DNA of 64,000 nucleotides. Origin: Paenibacillus ottowii (GTDB taxonomy: Bacteria > Bacillota > Bacilli > Paenibacillales > Paenibacillaceae). The notes beneath the pieces are model-generated. The model was not told the origin of the DNA and did not search any database. It worked only from the letters and a program-made list of their open reading frames with translations. Made by a program: the position numbers and the translations under genes. Shown one piece after another: positions 22,326-31,322 of the stretch; position 1 is the stretch's first letter; each line of letters opens with the position of its first letter. Location of the stretch: assembly GCF_006874425.1 (NCBI RefSeq), contig NZ_VIJZ01000013.1:42116-106115 (forward strand), in the 5' to 3' direction.

Positions 22326-24428
22326 TTGTTATTTCGTAAAAATTGGTTTAAAGGGTTTACAGCAGCAGTTGTAACTTGCAGCCTGCTGGTGTTTTCGGCC
22401 GCTCCATCCTGGGCAGCTAGCGATTCTCGCGATAGCGGTACGGTGAATCTGCGGATCATGGAAACCACGGATATTCATGGGGCCCTGATGAATTATGACT
22501 ACTATTCAGACAAAGAAACCAACGAATATGGCTTGGTTAGTACAGCTAGTTTGATCCAGAAGGCACGTAGTGAAACAAGAAACAGTATGCTGTTCGATAA
22601 TGGTGATTTGCTGCAGGGCAATCCATTAGATGATTATATGGCTCGCAACAAAACCTTCGAAAAAGAAGGCGGTGTCCATCCGGTCTACAAAATGATGAAC
22701 TTGATGGGCTATGATGCAGCTACAGTGGGCAACCATGAATTCAACTACGGCCTCGACTTTCTGGACAAATCGCTCAAGGGAGCTGATTTTCCTTACGTAA
22801 ATGCGAACGTCTATGTTGATAAAGAAGGCCAAGCTACTAAAAATTATTTTACCCCTTATCAGATTCTTGATAAAACAGTAATGGATGAGAAGGGCGAAGA
22901 GCATACACTCAAAGTGGGTGTAATCGGTCTGGTAACACCTCAAATTATGCAGTGGGATGAAGCTAATTTGAAGGATAAGGTTGTTACAAAGGATATTGTG
23001 GAAACAGCCAAAAAGTTTATTCCTCAAATGAAAACAGAAGGTGCTGACATTATTGTTGTGCTTGCCCATACAGGCTATGAAGATGTGCCGCAAACGCCAA
23101 TGATGGAAAATGCCGTTAAATATTTGAGCAAGGTCGACGGAATTAACGCGATTCTGTTTGGGCATGCTCACAAATCTTTCCCAAGCTCAGATTTTAAAGA
23201 TATGAGCGGGGTAGATCTGGATAAAGGAACCATTAACGGCGTGCCAGCAGTAGAAGCTTCATCATGGGGCAAGGATCTGGGCATTATTGATATGAGCTTG
23301 GAAAAGAAAAACCGTGAGTGGCACGTAATCGACTCTCAGTCTCAAGTGCGTCCGGTTGTGAGCACTACTAATCAGGCTGCGCAGTTTATTCCTGATTTTA
23401 AACTGGTTGATGCGATTAAAGAAGAGCACCAAGGAACGCTGAATTATGTTCGTCAACCTGTCGGTACAACGACTGCGCCGATTACCAGCTATTTTGCATT
23501 AGTGCAGGATGATCCGTCCATTCAAATTGTGACCAATGCACAGAAATGGTACGTTCAGAACCATCTTAAAGGAACAGAATATGAAAATCTTCCTGTATTG
23601 TCGGCAGGCGCTCCATTCAAGGCCGGTGGTCGCAACGGTGCCGAGTATTATACCAACATTCCTGAAGGTACAATAGCGATCAAAAACGTATCCGATCTAT
23701 ACGTATACCCGAACACGGTTAATGCCGTAGAAGTTACGGGTGCTGAAATTCAGGAGTGGCTGGAATGGTCTGCGGGTCAGTTCAACCGTATTGATCCTAG
23801 CAAAACTGAGGAACAATCGCTGATCAACAAAGATTTCCCGACCTACAATTTTGATGTGATTGACGGTGTGAATTATCAGATTGATGTAACTCAGCCTGCA
23901 CGTTACGATGCCAAGGGTACTCTTATTGATTCTTCAGCCCATCGTATCAAGGATTTGCAATACAATGGGAAGGCTATTGATCCTGCCCAGAAATTTATCG
24001 TCGCAACCAATAACTATCGTGCTTCCTCTTCCAAGCTGGCCAATCCAGATGGCAAGCGAATTGTGATGGCAGCCCCGGATGAAAGTCGTCAAGTCGTTAT
24101 TGATTATATCCGGACGAATGGAACGATCAATCCGTCAGCGGACGGCAACTGGTCTATTGCTCCTTTTGGTCAGGCTAAGGTGACTTTCGAGTCCTCTCCT
24201 GACGCCAAAGATGTGCTGGCCGGAAATCAACAAATTTCATACTTGAGCAGTGCGACAGACGGGTTTGCCAAGTATAGCTTAAAAGCTGGCGCGAAGCCTA
24301 GTACAGCAACAACTCCTGTAAAGGAAGCTGTAGCTCCCGCGAAGGCGACTGCGAAGCCAGCTGTTAAAACGGCCAAACCTGCGGCTGCAAAACCAGTTCC
24401 AACAACGAAGCCAAAGACATCCAAATAA
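22326..24428 (+). CDS. Secreted 2',3'-cyclic nucleotide phosphodiesterase / 5'- or 3'-nucleotidase (CpdB/YfkN family)
   Basis: A 700-residue exported metallophosphoesterase. Signal peptide about 1-30, ending APSWA-AS. The calcineurin-like domain carries METTDIHGALMNYDY (metal D and H), FDNGDLLQGNP, TVGNHEFNYGLDF, VLAHTGYED and FGHAHKSFP. The 5'-nucleotidase C-terminal domain holds LSAGAPFKAGGRNG and LYVYPNTVNAVEVTG. It releases phosphate and nucleosides outside the cell. Start: TTG at 22326 with GAGGAGG 8 bases before it. The last 40 residues are a Lys/Ala/Pro/Thr-rich tail (TAKPAVKTAKPAAAKP) with no LPXTG or SLH motif, perhaps for charge-based wall binding. Confidence 0.9.
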   Translation: MLFRKNWFKGFTAAVVTCSLLVFSAAPSWAASDSRDSGTVNLRIMETTDIHGALMNYDYYSDKETNEYGLVSTASLIQKARSETRNSMLFDNGDLLQGNPLDDYMARNKTFEKEGGVHPVYKMMNLMGYDAATVGNHEFNYGLDFLDKSLKGADFPYVNANVYVDKEGQATKNYFTPYQILDKTVMDEKGEEHTLKVGVIGLVTPQIMQWDEANLKDKVVTKDIVETAKKFIPQMKTEGADIIVVLAHTGYEDVPQTPMMENAVKYLSKVDGINAILFGHAHKSFPSSDFKDMSGVDLDKGTINGVPAVEASSWGKDLGIIDMSLEKKNREWHVIDSQSQVRPVVSTTNQAAQFIPDFKLVDAIKEEHQGTLNYVRQPVGTTTAPITSYFALVQDDPSIQIVTNAQKWYVQNHLKGTEYENLPVLSAGAPFKAGGRNGAEYYTNIPEGTIAIKNVSDLYVYPNTVNAVEVTGAEIQEWLEWSAGQFNRIDPSKTEEQSLINKDFPTYNFDVIDGVNYQIDVTQPARYDAKGTLIDSSAHRIKDLQYNGKAIDPAQKFIVATNNYRASSSKLANPDGKRIVMAAPDESRQVVIDYIRTNGTINPSADGNWSIAPFGQAKVTFESSPDAKDVLAGNQQISYLSSATDGFAKYSLKAGAKPSTATTPVKEAVAPAKATAKPAVKTAKPAAAKPVPTTKPKTSK

Positions 24429-24466
24429 CTTCGGATTTTAACTTCCGCTGATCACCAAAAAATGAA

Positions 24467-24505
24467 GCAGCAATCTCTTTAACTAAGAGATTTGCTGCTT
24501 TTTTG
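24467..24505 (+). terminator. Terminator of the nucleotidase gene
   Basis: AGCAGCAATCTCTT (24467-24480) pairs with AAGAGATTTGCTGCT (24485-24499) with one bulge, then TTTTT. Confidence 0.9.
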
Positions 24506-24703
24506 ATGTCAAAGACAACACACCCCAAAATTATCTTGAGTGATAAAAAAGGTTTTGTTTTTGTCGAATATGTACTTAAGTCCTAGTTTATCGTTGAAAA
24601 AAAGCTGATTTTTTGTAATAACACGTAATTATATAGTACTTTTGTTCTAGTTGTTTGTGATATAATGATAAAAAACCGGAAAATTGTTCCGAGGAGGACC
24701 ATT

Positions 24704-25765
24704 ATGACTTGCAGCAATTGCAGCATCATATTACCTATTAAGGATCAAGGATTGCTGAAAATTAGGCATTCTAGGGTGTTGCTTACTCCAGCATTAGACG
24801 GCTTGGGTATGCTTTCGGAACAAGTGAAACAAGAACATTGGTGTGAGGATACCATTGTGTTTCGCTATGACAGTCGTTCAGAGTTGGAGCGGCTGGTTAA
24901 CGGACTGGCTCGTCTGCCACAGGAATGCTTGGATGGCATGCAAGTTGTGGTGACTGGCTTGCATCATGTTGAGGGATATGAGGACTGGCTTTTATTTAGC
25001 CAGTTGCAAGCCCGACTACAACATCCGGATCTGGTGAGTATTATTAACAATCAAAGCTTTACCAGCCATATGCAGCCCATCGTTAACTACAAGCTGAATA
25101 TTATCGGCTTTGAGTTTTTGCTGCGTCCGTCACAGCCAGATAAGTCTTTTCAGCCTTTCCGACTGTTTGAAGTGGCCCGTGAAGCTGGCTTGCATGCTCA
25201 TTTGGATCGCTCGGCTCGTATTTCCGCTATTGAAAAAAGTGCGACATGCCTTCCGGCGGGAATTAAACGATTTATTAACTTTCTCCCTTCAACCATTTAT
25301 AATCCGGCTTATTGCTTGCATCATACTTTTGAGACGATTGAACGGTTATCCATGAATACAGAGGATTTTGTGTTTGAGGTTGTAGAGACGGAAGAAATAG
25401 ATGACCTCAATCTTTTGCATCAAATCTTTGAACAATATCGTACACGGGGAGTTTCGGTGGCATTGGACGATGTAGGGGCAGGCTATTCTACGACAGAGCT
25501 AATGAATTGCCTCCAGCCGGATTATGTTAAAATTGATCGCAGTATAATTGATGGTTGTCATCGAAACAGTGATCAGAAACGGCAAATTACAGGGATCGTG
25601 GAATCTGCTTTTCGTTTTGGAGGTCAAGTGTTGGCTGAAGGCGTAGAGCAATTGGAGGATTTTGAATTTTGCCGTGATGCAGGAGTGTCACTGGCCCAGG
25701 GCTATTTGTTTGGTAAGCCCGAGTCTGCTCCGCCTTCGAACTTTATACTGAGCAGAGTAGTGTAA
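24704..25765 (+). CDS. EAL-domain c-di-GMP phosphodiesterase
   Basis: A 353-residue protein. The first 100 residues hold a short Cys motif (MTCSNCS) and an unassigned sensory region. The EAL domain occupies about 115-350. The motif itself reads FEFLLRP. The metal and catalytic set looks complete: N in INFLPST, E in EVVETEE, DD in ALDDVGAGYS, K in YVKID, E in LAEGVE and Q in AQGYLFG, so it is probably active. The ATG at 24704 is used because GAGGAGG lies 7 bases before it; an upstream in-frame start at 24665 overlaps the likely -10 (TATAAT 24661-24666). No membrane segment. Confidence 0.88.
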   Translation: MTCSNCSIILPIKDQGLLKIRHSRVLLTPALDGLGMLSEQVKQEHWCEDTIVFRYDSRSELERLVNGLARLPQECLDGMQVVVTGLHHVEGYEDWLLFSQLQARLQHPDLVSIINNQSFTSHMQPIVNYKLNIIGFEFLLRPSQPDKSFQPFRLFEVAREAGLHAHLDRSARISAIEKSATCLPAGIKRFINFLPSTIYNPAYCLHHTFETIERLSMNTEDFVFEVVETEEIDDLNLLHQIFEQYRTRGVSVALDDVGAGYSTTELMNCLQPDYVKIDRSIIDGCHRNSDQKRQITGIVESAFRFGGQVLAEGVEQLEDFEFCRDAGVSLAQGYLFGKPESAPPSNFILSRVV

Positions 25766-25802
25766 TCAGAAATAGCGTTTTCTATATAATAAAATCGATA
25801 TA

Positions 25803-25835
25803 AATAACCCGGTGATCTATGATCACCGGGTTATT
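25803..25835. terminator. Perfect hairpin between the EAL gene and the convergent orphan gene
   Basis: AATAACCCGGTGATC, 3-base loop, GATCACCGGGTTATT. Fifteen perfect pairs; short T tails on both sides. Confidence 0.82.
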
Positions 25836-25896
25836 CCACATTTTTAGAGCAATCAAGTTTTTTTATGCATGATTAAGCCAGCTCATGTGATTACGA

Positions 25897-26988
25897 TTAT
25901 AGCGTGATGACGTATATCCCCAGCGGTGTGGTTGCACTACCTGCAACCATGAAGCTAAGAGAATAGCTGGTCTTGCCGGGAGGAACGCTAATGTCAGCCA
26001 GTCGGCATACTTTGGTATTATCTTGAAGCAAGGGGATACCATATACATGACCATCCACGCGTACAGACCCGGCGAACGCACCTCCACGTGGATTGGCATA
26101 GATTCGTACAGTACGTCTCTCACTACTGTGATTAAGGATAGGAATGGTTGCGTTATATATCGTTCCGAATTGTCCACGATTATCAAGGGCAGGTCCCAGC
26201 TCGCTACGTGCCCCGGTAAACAGCAGATCGACAGGAGTTTCACCGTTCAGCTTCTTAGTAGCACATGCTCGGTAGTTGGCACTTTGCCCTACTACATACT
26301 CCGGCATGCGCGCATTTGTTTCAGAAAAGGGCCATACTCCCCGCGGATGCGCCTGCGGCGGGGGAACGGGAGGGAGCGCATCCATATGAATGTCGCGCAG
26401 ATCGGTCTTCGTATCTTTGCTGACTACCGTGCGAATCACGTAATCCAGCGTCCCGTGGCCTTCGGCGTATTCTACCGTGAGGTCGTAGATGAATCCGGCC
26501 AGTGATCCTTCGGGCAGCTCAAATTCCTCCAGCAAGGCGGTGCCTTTGCCGAATTTGTGGCGGTCTGCTGGCTTCAGACGTTTCATCGTACCTGCCAAAC
26601 AGCTTTTGGCAATAGATTGCCCAACATCAATGATCCAGTTGCCGTCCTCGGGTACAATCTCAAGCGCACGTTCAATATGGCGTACTTCCAGTTGGGCCGT
26701 GCCTTTGTTCTCTACGGTGATGCCCAGCTTAACAGGTCTGCCGATTTTGTTATAATGCCAGCCGAAAATCCGGTGCTTGACTGTCCGGGTGGTGGTGCGA
26801 ACCACATCATGCCACAGAGTGGCTTGCTCGGTAGGTACCGTCACATGGGTAAGCGTCTCCGGGTTATCGCTAAGCATTAGGCGGCGTGTTCCTCCCTCAA
26901 TGGCTGACTCGACATCCACATGGATGTTGGGTGGGATCACAGCTGATTCTACAATCAGATCCTTTGGCTCCTTGGGTCGAAGGTTCAT
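25897..26988 (-). CDS. Uncharacterised 363-residue beta-rich protein
   Basis: No family recognised. A well-formed gene: GGGAGGA lies 6 bases before the ATG, with a hairpin after the stop. No signal peptide or membrane helix. The N terminus is MNLRPKEPKDLIVESAVIPP. The body is rich in V, T and G with regular beta-strand spacing and looks like two or three Ig-like or jelly-roll sandwiches (about 20-200 and 235-363). PVPPPQAHPRGVWPFSE (about 208-224) forms a Pro-rich linker. Cysteines are few. Transcribed divergently from an oligo-1,6-glucosidase. A copper-oxidase-like stalk or capsid-like fold are both possible; neither is shown. Confidence 0.65.
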   Translation of the reverse strand: MNLRPKEPKDLIVESAVIPPNIHVDVESAIEGGTRRLMLSDNPETLTHVTVPTEQATLWHDVVRTTTRTVKHRIFGWHYNKIGRPVKLGITVENKGTAQLEVRHIERALEIVPEDGNWIIDVGQSIAKSCLAGTMKRLKPADRHKFGKGTALLEEFELPEGSLAGFIYDLTVEYAEGHGTLDYVIRTVVSKDTKTDLRDIHMDALPPVPPPQAHPRGVWPFSETNARMPEYVVGQSANYRACATKKLNGETPVDLLFTGARSELGPALDNRGQFGTIYNATIPILNHSSERRTVRIYANPRGGAFAGSVRVDGHVYGIPLLQDNTKVCRLADISVPPGKTSYSLSFMVAGSATTPLGIYVITL

Positions 26989-27253
26989 ATAAATTCCTCC
27001 CTAAATTCAAGAATGGCACCGCTTTTGGTTCATGTATATGGACAGTTCATAAATATAGGTAACGCCAGATCAATGTACACAACCTGTTTTTTTAAAAAAA
27101 ATTAAAATATATCTTAGTCTATCAGATCTGCTCATGCGCTGAAGCAAGCATACAAGTATCTCACTTCCCTGCAACAACGATTCGCATACAGGTATTGCGT
27201 GTATGTTAAAAGCATAAGCTATTGGATGTACAGAGAAGACACAGGAGGGAAAC

Positions 27254-28954
27254 ATGCCTAAAAAAATATGGTGGAAGGAAGCTGTTGTTTATCAGATATA
27301 TCCAATCAGTTTTCAGGATTCTGACGGAGACGGAAAAGGGGACTTGCGCGGTATTTTGTCTCGGCTGGATTACCTGTCTGAGCTGGGTATTGATGTCATC
27401 TGGATTTGCCCGATATATAAGTCGCCCAATCATGATAATGGATATGATATTAGTGATTATTATGCCATTATGGATGAGTTTGGAACAATGGAGGACTTTG
27501 ATGAGCTTCTCCACCAGGCGCATGAGCGAGGCATTAAAATTATGATGGATTTGGTATTAAACCATACGTCGGATGAGCATCCGTGGTTCACGGAGTCACG
27601 CTCGTCGAAGGATAATCCGAAGCGGGACTACTACATATGGCGAACAGGCAAAAATGGCGGATATCCGAATAATTGGGAGTCGTACTTCTCCGGTTCTGTG
27701 TGGAAATATGACAAGCTTACAGACGAATATTACATGCATTTGTATTCCGAGCATCAGCCGGATCTGAACTGGGAAAATGAAGAGATGGTGGATGAACTCT
27801 ATCGTATGGTGGAATGGTGGTTAAAAAAGGGAGTCGACGGCTTCCGTTTTGATGCCATTGCCCATATTGTGAAAGCCGAAGGGCTGCCGGATGCCCATAA
27901 TCCCGACAAACAAACCTTAGTGCGGGCCTATCAGCTCTTTTCCAATCTAGAGCAGGTACATGTACTTCTACGGATGCTGAACGAAAAGGTACTGGAACGT
28001 TATCCCTTAATGACGGTTGGTGAAACTTCCGGCTTAGGACCGGAGCAGGCACTGGATTATGTGGGGGATCAGCGACATGAGTTGAATATGGTGTTCCAAT
28101 TTGAGCATATGTTTATTGATGCACAAGGGTTGGGAACGGAAAAATGGAAGTACAAGTCGTGGACGCTGGTAGAGCTAAAAAAAATAATGAGTAGTTGGCA
28201 GACGGTGCTTCATCAGGAAGGATGGAATGCCAATTATCTTAACAATCACGACCAACCGCGGGCTCTTTCCCGATTTGCGAATGATAGACAATATCGTGTC
28301 GAATCTGCCAAAATGCTGGCAACCTTCACACATATGCTTGAGGGAACGCCTTACATTTATCAGGGTGAGGAAATTGGAATGACGAATATTTCCTTCCCGT
28401 CGATTGATGATTACCGGGACGTAGAAACATTGAATTATTATGAGCAGCAACGGAAACTCGGTGAGCCAGAGGAGCAGATTATGGCCGAAATCTGGCGAAA
28501 AAGTCGGGATAATGCGCGCACGCCCATGCAGTGGAATGCTGGACCTGCAGCCGGATTCACCGAGGGAGAGCCGTGGATGAAGATTAATGATAACTACACG
28601 CACATTAATGCAGAGGCAGAAAGAAATAATCCAAACTCGATTTTCCACTATTATCGCAAGTTGATTGCTCTGCGCAAACAACATGAGGTCATAGTTTATG
28701 GCGAATACAAGCTGTTGTTGCCGCTGGATACAGAGCTGTATGTATTTACGCGCATGCTGGGGCAAGAGCGTTTGCTGGTCATTTTGAATTTCTTTGATCG
28801 TGATCCAGTGTTTCACTGGCCCGAAGATGAGGAGCTCTCTGCCGCCAAGGCTGAACTGCTTCTCTCCAACTACGAACCAATAAAAGGAGAAAACCTGCAT
28901 GCCTTGAAGCTGCGCCCTTATGAAGCCAGAGTGTATAAGGTAACCTTGAAATAA
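27254..28954 (+). CDS. GH13 alpha-glucosidase, oligo-1,6-glucosidase type
   Basis: A 566-residue cytoplasmic GH13 enzyme, full length for MalL/oligo-1,6-glucosidase. WWKEAVVYQIYPISFQDSDGDGKGDLRGI opens it. Conserved regions: DLVLNHTSDEHPWF (region I), DGFRFDAI with the nucleophile Asp (II), VGETSGL with the acid Glu (III) and NYLNNHDQPR (IV). It hydrolyses alpha-1,6 or alpha-1,4 bonds in short oligosaccharides. The Phe in DGFRFD and the loops differ slightly from TreC, but a trehalose-6-phosphate hydrolase cannot be fully excluded. GGAGGG precedes the ATG by 5 bases. No transporter or regulator adjoins it. Confidence 0.88.
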   Translation: MPKKIWWKEAVVYQIYPISFQDSDGDGKGDLRGILSRLDYLSELGIDVIWICPIYKSPNHDNGYDISDYYAIMDEFGTMEDFDELLHQAHERGIKIMMDLVLNHTSDEHPWFTESRSSKDNPKRDYYIWRTGKNGGYPNNWESYFSGSVWKYDKLTDEYYMHLYSEHQPDLNWENEEMVDELYRMVEWWLKKGVDGFRFDAIAHIVKAEGLPDAHNPDKQTLVRAYQLFSNLEQVHVLLRMLNEKVLERYPLMTVGETSGLGPEQALDYVGDQRHELNMVFQFEHMFIDAQGLGTEKWKYKSWTLVELKKIMSSWQTVLHQEGWNANYLNNHDQPRALSRFANDRQYRVESAKMLATFTHMLEGTPYIYQGEEIGMTNISFPSIDDYRDVETLNYYEQQRKLGEPEEQIMAEIWRKSRDNARTPMQWNAGPAAGFTEGEPWMKINDNYTHINAEAERNNPNSIFHYYRKLIALRKQHEVIVYGEYKLLLPLDTELYVFTRMLGQERLLVILNFFDRDPVFHWPEDEELSAAKAELLLSNYEPIKGENLHALKLRPYEARVYKVTLK

Positions 28955-29153
28955 GCGTTGTTATTCTTTGGATGGTAAAAGGGAAGGGGAGGCCCTCCAA
29001 ACAGCCTGCGATCTTATCCGACACGCACTGCCCCTTGAAGCAGATCGTCCCATCCAGATCAATACAAAGTGCATGATGTATGTACCTCCAATAAAAGTGC
29101 TTTTCAGATCGTTTCTACAGTCATTATATCCAAGACCTTCCTCATTCGTAAAC

Positions 29154-29201
29154 GAAAAAGCCCGATTCACACTGTCTGCTATGACATATGTGGATCGGGC
29201 T
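29154..29201 (-). terminator. Terminator of pdaA
   Basis: AGCCCGATTCAC (29159-29170) and GTGGATCGGGCT (29190-29201), one mismatch; on the minus strand a TTTTT tail follows. Between this and the glucosidase stop at 28954 I see no further feature. Confidence 0.82.
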
Positions 29202-29236
29202 GATGAGGATTTTGACTCATTAAGTTAGACACTTTT

Positions 29237-30034
29237 TTAGTGATAATGCTTAACTTTAAGATCATCTAGACTTTTGAACTCGTATCCTTGCTTGCGAGCC
29301 TCGTCAATGATCGAGCCAAGTGCCTCGGCATTATCCTTGGATACGGAATGAAGCAAAATGACCGCGCCGGGGTGGAGCTGCTCCATAACTTGGCGATATG
29401 CATAGTCCGTTCCTCGCTGAATATTCGTATCCCAGTCCTTGTAGGCCACCGACCAAAATACACTCGTATATCCGGCTTCTCGACAGGATGCCAATGCTTT
29501 TTCATTAAAAATGCCGCGCGGCGGTCGGACATATTTCATTTCCTTTTGCCCAGTCAAGTCTGCAGACGCGGCTCGTACCCGATCAAGCTCAGACCGAATC
29601 TCAGCCGGAGAAATGGTGCTCATATCAGGATGGCTCCATGAGTGGTTTCCGATAATATGGCCTTCACTCGCCATGCGGCGCATCAAAGCTGGCTGGTCTT
29701 TTACAAAATGCCCGGTTACAAAGAAGGCGGCTGGAACTTTTTTGGCTTTCAATACATCCAGTACCTTGGAGGTATATCCATTCTCGTAACCGTTATCGAA
29801 AGTGAGAAACAATTCTTTTTTAGTGGTATCTCCTAAAAAGATGCCACCTTGTCTTTCGATCAGGTGCATAAAGCCTTCTTGCGCAATGGAAGGCAGCTCG
29901 CCTCCCTTACTTTTTTTAAACCCAAAATGGTACGGTTGTCCGTCCAAAGCTTGGGTAGCTGATGCTGATTCTCCGATAACTGCGGACATCCCCACAATTG
30001 CAATGCATAGCCACAAGGTAAATATTCGCTTCAT
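29237..30034 (-). CDS. pdaA: Peptidoglycan N-acetylmuramic acid deacetylase PdaA (delta-lactam biosynthesis)
   Basis: A 265-residue exported NodB-fold (CE4) deacetylase. Signal peptide about 1-27. TFDNGYENG is the PdaA form of motif 1 with the catalytic Asp; HSWSHP (motif 2) holds the metal histidines; RPPRG is motif 3; LLHSVSKDNAEAL holds the last catalytic His. PdaA deacetylates muramic acid in spore cortex so that muramic delta-lactam can form, and is needed for germination. GGAGG lies 8 bases before the ATG. Monocistronic with its own terminator. Supports a spore-former. Confidence 0.93.
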   Translation of the reverse strand: MKRIFTLWLCIAIVGMSAVIGESASATQALDGQPYHFGFKKSKGGELPSIAQEGFMHLIERQGGIFLGDTTKKELFLTFDNGYENGYTSKVLDVLKAKKVPAAFFVTGHFVKDQPALMRRMASEGHIIGNHSWSHPDMSTISPAEIRSELDRVRAASADLTGQKEMKYVRPPRGIFNEKALASCREAGYTSVFWSVAYKDWDTNIQRGTDYAYRQVMEQLHPGAVILLHSVSKDNAEALGSIIDEARKQGYEFKSLDDLKVKHYH

Positions 30035-30160
30035 CTATGCTCCTCCGTTTTCGTCCCGATTCGGGTAAGATGTGTATTCCTCGCATATTTCATACCATCT
30101 GCAATATCATGTTCATTTATGCACAGAAAAAAATGCTTTCATCAAACTTAAAACTCAATA

Positions 30161-30189
30161 TTGACAGCAATATAAAATCGAAGTAGTAT
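30161..30189 (+). promoter_or_regulatory. SigA promoter of metNP
   Basis: TTGACA (30161-30166), 17-base spacer, TAGTAT (30184-30189). About 100 bases of leader follow before metN; I see neither a SAM (S-box) aptamer nor a terminator in it. Confidence 0.72.
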
Positions 30190-30299
30190 ACTCTATAAAA
30201 CTTACTAAAATACTCGGATTAATTTGGGCGTTCATACAAAAGGAAATCAATCAACTCAGAGAGATTTACATCATTGATGGAGTGGAGGAATTAGGAGCT

Positions 30300-31322
30300 A
30301 TGATTGAACTTAGGAATGTATCCAAAACCTATGTAAGAAAAGGCTTAAGCATTCAAGCGTTAAAAAATATAAATATCACAGTGGATAAAGGAGATATCTT
30401 TGGCTTTATCGGATTCAGTGGTGCAGGGAAAAGTACGCTCATCCGTTTGGTCAATCGTCTGGAGGAAGTAACGACAGGTGAGGTTCTTGTTGAAGGGGAA
30501 CAGTTAAATGCTTACTCGACCTCTGGCCTTCGTAAAGTAAGAAAGAAGATCGGAATGATTTTTCAGCATTTTAATCTGCTGGAATCGAAAACCGTATTCC
30601 AAAATATTGCCATTCCGTTGGTGCTGCTCAAGCGCAACAAGCGGGAAATTGAGAGACGTGTAACAGAGCTGCTGGCATTTACAGGATTGTCGGACAAGGC
30701 AAATAGCTATCCCAGCGAGCTCTCCGGTGGACAAAAGCAGCGTGTCGGGATTGCGCGGGCGCTTGCGAGCAACCCATCCATTTTGCTCTGTGATGAGGCA
30801 ACTTCGGCACTTGATCCGCAGACCACGCAGTCTATTCTTGATTTGCTTCGCAAAATCAACAAGGAGTACAAGATCACCATATTGATCATTACCCATGAGA
30901 TGTCGGTGATCCAGCGGATTTGCAATAAGGTGGCCGTCATGGAAAAGGGAGAAATCATTGAGCAGGGCAATGTGCTGGAGGTATTCGGGCAGCCGAAGCA
31001 CCCAACGACGCAAAGCTTTGTACGCACAGTTATTCACGATCAAGTGCCAGACAGTGTGCTGCAGACGTTCGAGCAGCAAGAGTCGCAACGCATCTACAAA
31101 CTGGAATTTATCGGACAGGCAGCTTCCGACCCAGTGGTTCATGAATTGATTCGGAAGCACGACATCCATGTGAACATTTTATTTGCTAATATGACGGAGA
31201 TTCAAGAAACGACGATTGGCTATATGACACTTCAACTGCGCGGTGAGCAGCATGCCGTTCAGCAGGCTGTTGATTTTATCAAGAGCAAAGGAGTTCATAT
31301 TCAGGAGGTGGAGAGTTTATGA
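30300..31322 (+). CDS. metN: Methionine ABC transporter ATPase MetN
   Basis: A 340-residue ATPase. MIELRNVSKTYVRKG opens it. Walker A is GFSGAGKST (usual form GYSGAGKST), the Q-loop IFQHFNLLESKTVFQNIAIPL, the signature LSGGQKQRVGIARAL, and Walker B ILLCDEATSALDP. The C-terminal NIL domain (about 262-340) binds methionine and gives feedback inhibition. The ATG at 30300 fits the family start; an in-frame GTG at 30282 is possible because the AGGAG right before the ATG is too close. It overlaps metP by 4 bases (ATGA). Confidence 0.93.
   Translation: MIELRNVSKTYVRKGLSIQALKNINITVDKGDIFGFIGFSGAGKSTLIRLVNRLEEVTTGEVLVEGEQLNAYSTSGLRKVRKKIGMIFQHFNLLESKTVFQNIAIPLVLLKRNKREIERRVTELLAFTGLSDKANSYPSELSGGQKQRVGIARALASNPSILLCDEATSALDPQTTQSILDLLRKINKEYKITILIITHEMSVIQRICNKVAVMEKGEIIEQGNVLEVFGQPKHPTTQSFVRTVIHDQVPDSVLQTFEQQESQRIYKLEFIGQAASDPVVHELIRKHDIHVNILFANMTEIQETTIGYMTLQLRGEQHAVQQAVDFIKSKGVHIQEVESL

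Noticed and set aside
22626..23171. 181-residue antisense frame inside the nucleotidase gene
   Set aside because: Sense strand has complete catalytic motifs; the antisense product has no family features or ribosome-binding site.
24507..24703. c-di-GMP riboswitch before the EAL gene
   Set aside because: No GEMM-type core recognised; the likely -10 leaves too little transcribed leader.
28175..28900. 241-residue antisense frame inside the oligo-1,6-glucosidase gene
   Set aside because: Shadow of the GH13 coding strand; no start signals.
30190..30299. SAM (S-box) or T-box leader before metN
   Set aside because: No S-box core, specifier hairpin or T-box sequence and no terminator found in the leader.
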